64,000 bases of DNA, from NCBI GenBank assembly GCA_016710785.1, contig JADJUE010000002.1, positions 248,001 to 312,000 of the forward strand, read 5' to 3'. The notes under the pieces were generated by a model. That model saw only the letters and a program-made list of their open reading frames with translations. It was not told the DNA's origin and ran no database searches. A program made the translations under genes and the position numbers. This stretch comes from Candidatus Epilinea brevis. Lineage in GTDB: Bacteria > Chloroflexota > Anaerolineae > Epilineales > Epilineaceae. Position 1 is the first letter of the stretch; every line of letters begins with the position of its first letter. This document shows positions 61,875-64,000 of the stretch, in pieces.

Positions 61875-62460
61875 GATCCTCCGGCCCATGCTCGTGGCCG
61901 ACCTGGACGCGGTCATGGCCATCGAGGCCCTGAGCCTGCCCCTGCCCGAGCCACGAATGGTACACGAGCGGGAGCTGGCCAATCGTGTCGCCCATTACCT
62001 GGTGCTGGCCGGAGCCGATGGGGCGGTCCTCGGCTACGGCGGGCTCTGGGTGCAGGTGGACGACCTGCATGTCATCGTCATGGCCGTGCATCCGGCCTGG
62101 CGGCGGCGCGGCCTGGGCGCGCGGATCCTGCGCGCCCTGATCCGCCGGGGCATGGACCTGGGCTGCCTCCAGGCGACCCTGGAGGTGCGCGCCGGCAACC
62201 TGCCGGCCCAGGCCTTGTACCGCTGCTTCGGCTTTCGGGAAGAGGGGCGGCGGCGGGGCTATTACGGCGACAACAACGAGGACGCGCTGATCATGAGCAC
62301 CCCGCCCTTCGGCGACCTCGGTTGGCGCAGGCGGTGGGACGACCTTCAAGCGGCGGCCCCGGTCGACGATAGCCCGGTGCGCCGGCCGGCAATGACGGAT
62401 TCCATCGCTGAGGGAGACATTCAAGCCGTGAGCGCCACCGATCGAAGCGACAGGCCATGA
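61864..62460 (+). CDS. rimI: GNAT N-acetyltransferase RimI-like
   Basis: 198 residues. Acetyl-CoA motif VHPAWRRRGLGARIL and VRAGNLPAQALYRCFGF, as in RimI, which acetylates ribosomal protein S18. The tsaE-tsaB-rimI order is common in bacteria and supports the call. The C-terminal 45 residues after DDLQAAA are a non-conserved tail. It overlaps tsaB by 11 bases and nhaA by four. Confidence 0.9.
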   Translation: MPPEILRPMLVADLDAVMAIEALSLPLPEPRMVHERELANRVAHYLVLAGADGAVLGYGGLWVQVDDLHVIVMAVHPAWRRRGLGARILRALIRRGMDLGCLQATLEVRAGNLPAQALYRCFGFREEGRRRGYYGDNNEDALIMSTPPFGDLGWRRRWDDLQAAAPVDDSPVRRPAMTDSIAEGDIQAVSATDRSDRP

Positions 62461-63839
62461 GCCAGTCACCGGCAAGCCCTCCTGAGCCGCTGCAGTTCGA
62501 CGACGAACCGGTGGCCGTGACCCGCCTGACGCGGCCCTTGCAGCGCTTCATCGACCTGGAGGTGTCCGGCGGCCTCCTGCTGGCCCTGGCGACGGTCGCG
62601 GCCCTGGTCTGGGCCAACTCGCCCTGGCGCGAAGCCTACGATCAGGTCTGGCATCTGACGGGCCGGGTCAGCCTGGGCGACGGTGGTCTGGCCTTGTCCT
62701 TGCTGCATTGGATCGACGACGGACTGATGGCTCTCTTCTTCTTCGTGGTCGGACTGGAGATCAAGCGGGAGTTGCTGGTGGGGGAACTGGCCACGCTGCG
62801 GCAGGCGGCCTTGCCGGTGGCCGCCGCCATCGGGGGGATGGTGGTGCCGGCCGCCCTGTACATGGCCTTCAACGCTGGTGGGGCGGGCGGGCGGGGCTGG
62901 GCCGTGCCCATGGCCACGGATATCGCCTTCACCCTGGGGGTCATGGTCCTGCTGGGGCGACGCGCGCCGCGGCGCCTGCGCGTCTTCGTGACCGCTCTGG
63001 CCATCGTGGACGACCTGGGGGCAGTGCTGATCATCGCCTTGTTCTACGCCGGCGACATCCTGCCCTCCTACCTGCTGGCCGCTGCCCTTATCCTGGCCCT
63101 GCTCCTGTTGCTCAACGCCGCCGGGATGCGCCATCCCCTGCCCTACGCCCTCTTGGGCCTGGCGCTGTGGCTGGCAGTGCTGCAATCCGGCCTGCACGCC
63201 ACCATAGCCGGGGTCCTGGCGGCCCTGGCCATCCCGGTTCGGGCGCGCATCGACGGGCGGGAGTTCCTCCGCCGGGCGCAGGCGTCCCTGCAGGTCTTTC
63301 GGGCCGACCTGCGGGGGGAAGCCGGACACAGCCTGCCGACCGCGGACCAGCGGGTCGCCATCGCCGCCCTCGAGGCTTCTTGCGAGCAGGCCGAGTCGCC
63401 GCTCCACCGGCTGGAAGATGCCTTGCATCCCTGGGTGACCTTCCTCGTGCTGCCGGTCTTCGCCCTGGCCAACGCGGGGGTGGCTGTTGGCGGCGACCCG
63501 GGCATGGCCCTGGGCGAGCCCATCGGGCGGGGCATCCTCTTCGGCCTGGTGCTGGGAAAGCCCCTGGGCATCGTGGTCGCCTGTGCCCTGGTGGTCCGCC
63601 TGGGCCTGGCCGAGCTGCCCCGCGGCATCAGCTGGCGCCATCTCACAGGTGCAGCCTGCCTCTGCGGCATCGGCTTCACCATGGCCCTCTTCATCGCCAA
63701 CCTGGCCTATTCGCGGCCTGAACAGATAGCCACGGCCAAGCTGGCCATCCTAGGGGCCTCGCTCATGGCCGGAATCCTGGGCGCCCTGGTCCTGGCTTGG
63801 TCGCCGCCCGTCCCGATGGAAGACGACGATGCCGACTGA
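62457..63839 (+). CDS. nhaA: Na+/H+ antiporter NhaA
   Basis: 460 residues, twelve spans. The ion-binding aspartates lie in MATDIAFTLGV (D155) and AIVDDLGAVL (D185, D186), with FFFVVGLEIKREL near the start. The enzyme exports sodium in exchange for protons. The insertion after span eight (residues about 263-325) is longer than in E. coli. ATGA overlap with rimI. Confidence 0.96.
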   Translation: MSQSPASPPEPLQFDDEPVAVTRLTRPLQRFIDLEVSGGLLLALATVAALVWANSPWREAYDQVWHLTGRVSLGDGGLALSLLHWIDDGLMALFFFVVGLEIKRELLVGELATLRQAALPVAAAIGGMVVPAALYMAFNAGGAGGRGWAVPMATDIAFTLGVMVLLGRRAPRRLRVFVTALAIVDDLGAVLIIALFYAGDILPSYLLAAALILALLLLLNAAGMRHPLPYALLGLALWLAVLQSGLHATIAGVLAALAIPVRARIDGREFLRRAQASLQVFRADLRGEAGHSLPTADQRVAIAALEASCEQAESPLHRLEDALHPWVTFLVLPVFALANAGVAVGGDPGMALGEPIGRGILFGLVLGKPLGIVVACALVVRLGLAELPRGISWRHLTGAACLCGIGFTMALFIANLAYSRPEQIATAKLAILGASLMAGILGALVLAWSPPVPMEDDDAD

Positions 63840-64000
63840 TCCGCCGCCTCGCGGCAACGACCGGCCGCCGGCCGCCGACGGACCTCCGGCGCGCGGCCTG
63901 GACGCGGTGGCCACCTTGGCCCACTTCGCCATCGTCACCTGGGCGGTGGCGCCGGAAGCGCTGCGGCCGCATGTCCATCCGCGCTTCGACCTGGACCTCA
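63829..64000 (+). CDS. DUF2071-like protein, N-terminal part
   Basis: 57 codons visible before the window ends. After a Pro/Gly-rich start comes LAHFAIVTWAVAPEALRPHVHPRFDLDL, which resembles the first motif of DUF2071/YqjF proteins (acetoacetate decarboxylase-like fold). The ATG overlaps the nhaA stop by 11 bases. The call is tentative. Confidence 0.55.
   Translation, partial: MPTDPPPRGNDRPPAADGPPARGLDAVATLAHFAIVTWAVAPEALRPHVHPRFDLDL

Overview
The window is one high-GC bacterial contig with tightly packed genes and many 1-4 nt stop/start overlaps. It best fits an aerobic or microaerophilic member of the Chloroflexota (Anaerolineae-like). Two secreted proteins end in the short 'YLPLL' or 'FLPSL' type tail that I associate with Chloroflexota exported proteins. 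The complex I genes are broken into several sub-clusters, cytochrome oxidase cbb3 has a fused CcoN-CcoO, and promoters carry TGn-TAnnnT extended -10 boxes. The phylum call is inference; no rRNA or tRNA gene is visible.

Layout. 1-3.1 kb: two GT-C type membrane glycosyltransferases and a secreted protein. 3.3-7.4 kb: an AAA/DUF4143 ATPase, an M20 deacylase, a CRP/FNR regulator with a Cys cluster, and a fatty-acid/sterol hydroxylase. 7.5-15.6 kb (minus strand): a complete cbb3 oxidase operon, ccoI-ccoS-ccoNO-ccoQ-ccoP-ccoG followed by a TauE/SafE-like protein and a small membrane protein. 15.7-20.1 kb (minus): mnmA, a RodZ-like protein, an HMG-CoA-lyase-like enzyme, and an XRE regulator/membrane-protein pair with its own operator. 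20.2-23.4 kb: cysteine desulfurase, SprT-like metalloprotein, alpha/beta hydrolase. 23.8-27.7 kb: a 1282-residue exported repeat protein with poly-glycine loops.

27.8-46.2 kb holds complex I genes nuoC-D-E-F-G-H-I-J-K-L (no A, B, M or N here). They are interrupted by a lipoprotein gene, a broken methyltransferase, an AbiEii-type toxin-antitoxin-like set, a Phd/VapC module, and a radical-SAM/membrane-protein pair. Together with the cbb3 operon this describes a quinone-linked respiratory chain ending in a high-affinity oxidase that needs copper loading (CcoI, CcoG).

46.4-64 kb: M23 peptidase, DnaJ-like chaperone with a damaged 3' end, a redoxin gene, MpaB/DUF2236 oxygenase, diheme cytochrome c, patatin-like lipase, IMPACT protein, recN, broken cinA, a split acyl-CoA/ACP synthetase, tsaE-tsaB-rimI, nhaA, and the start of a DUF2071-like gene.

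The most notable item is the redoxin on the minus strand (49610-50179). An in-frame TGA occupies the first Cys position of a CxxC-type motif and is followed at once by a hairpin with the layout of a bacterial SECIS element. It is a strong candidate selenoprotein that ordinary ORF calling would truncate. Several genes (methyltransferase, cinA, dnaJ-like, acyl synthetase, the gene at 38.4-38.8 kb) carry apparent frameshifts. These may be real decay, contingency switching or residual sequencing indels, and the sequence alone cannot decide.
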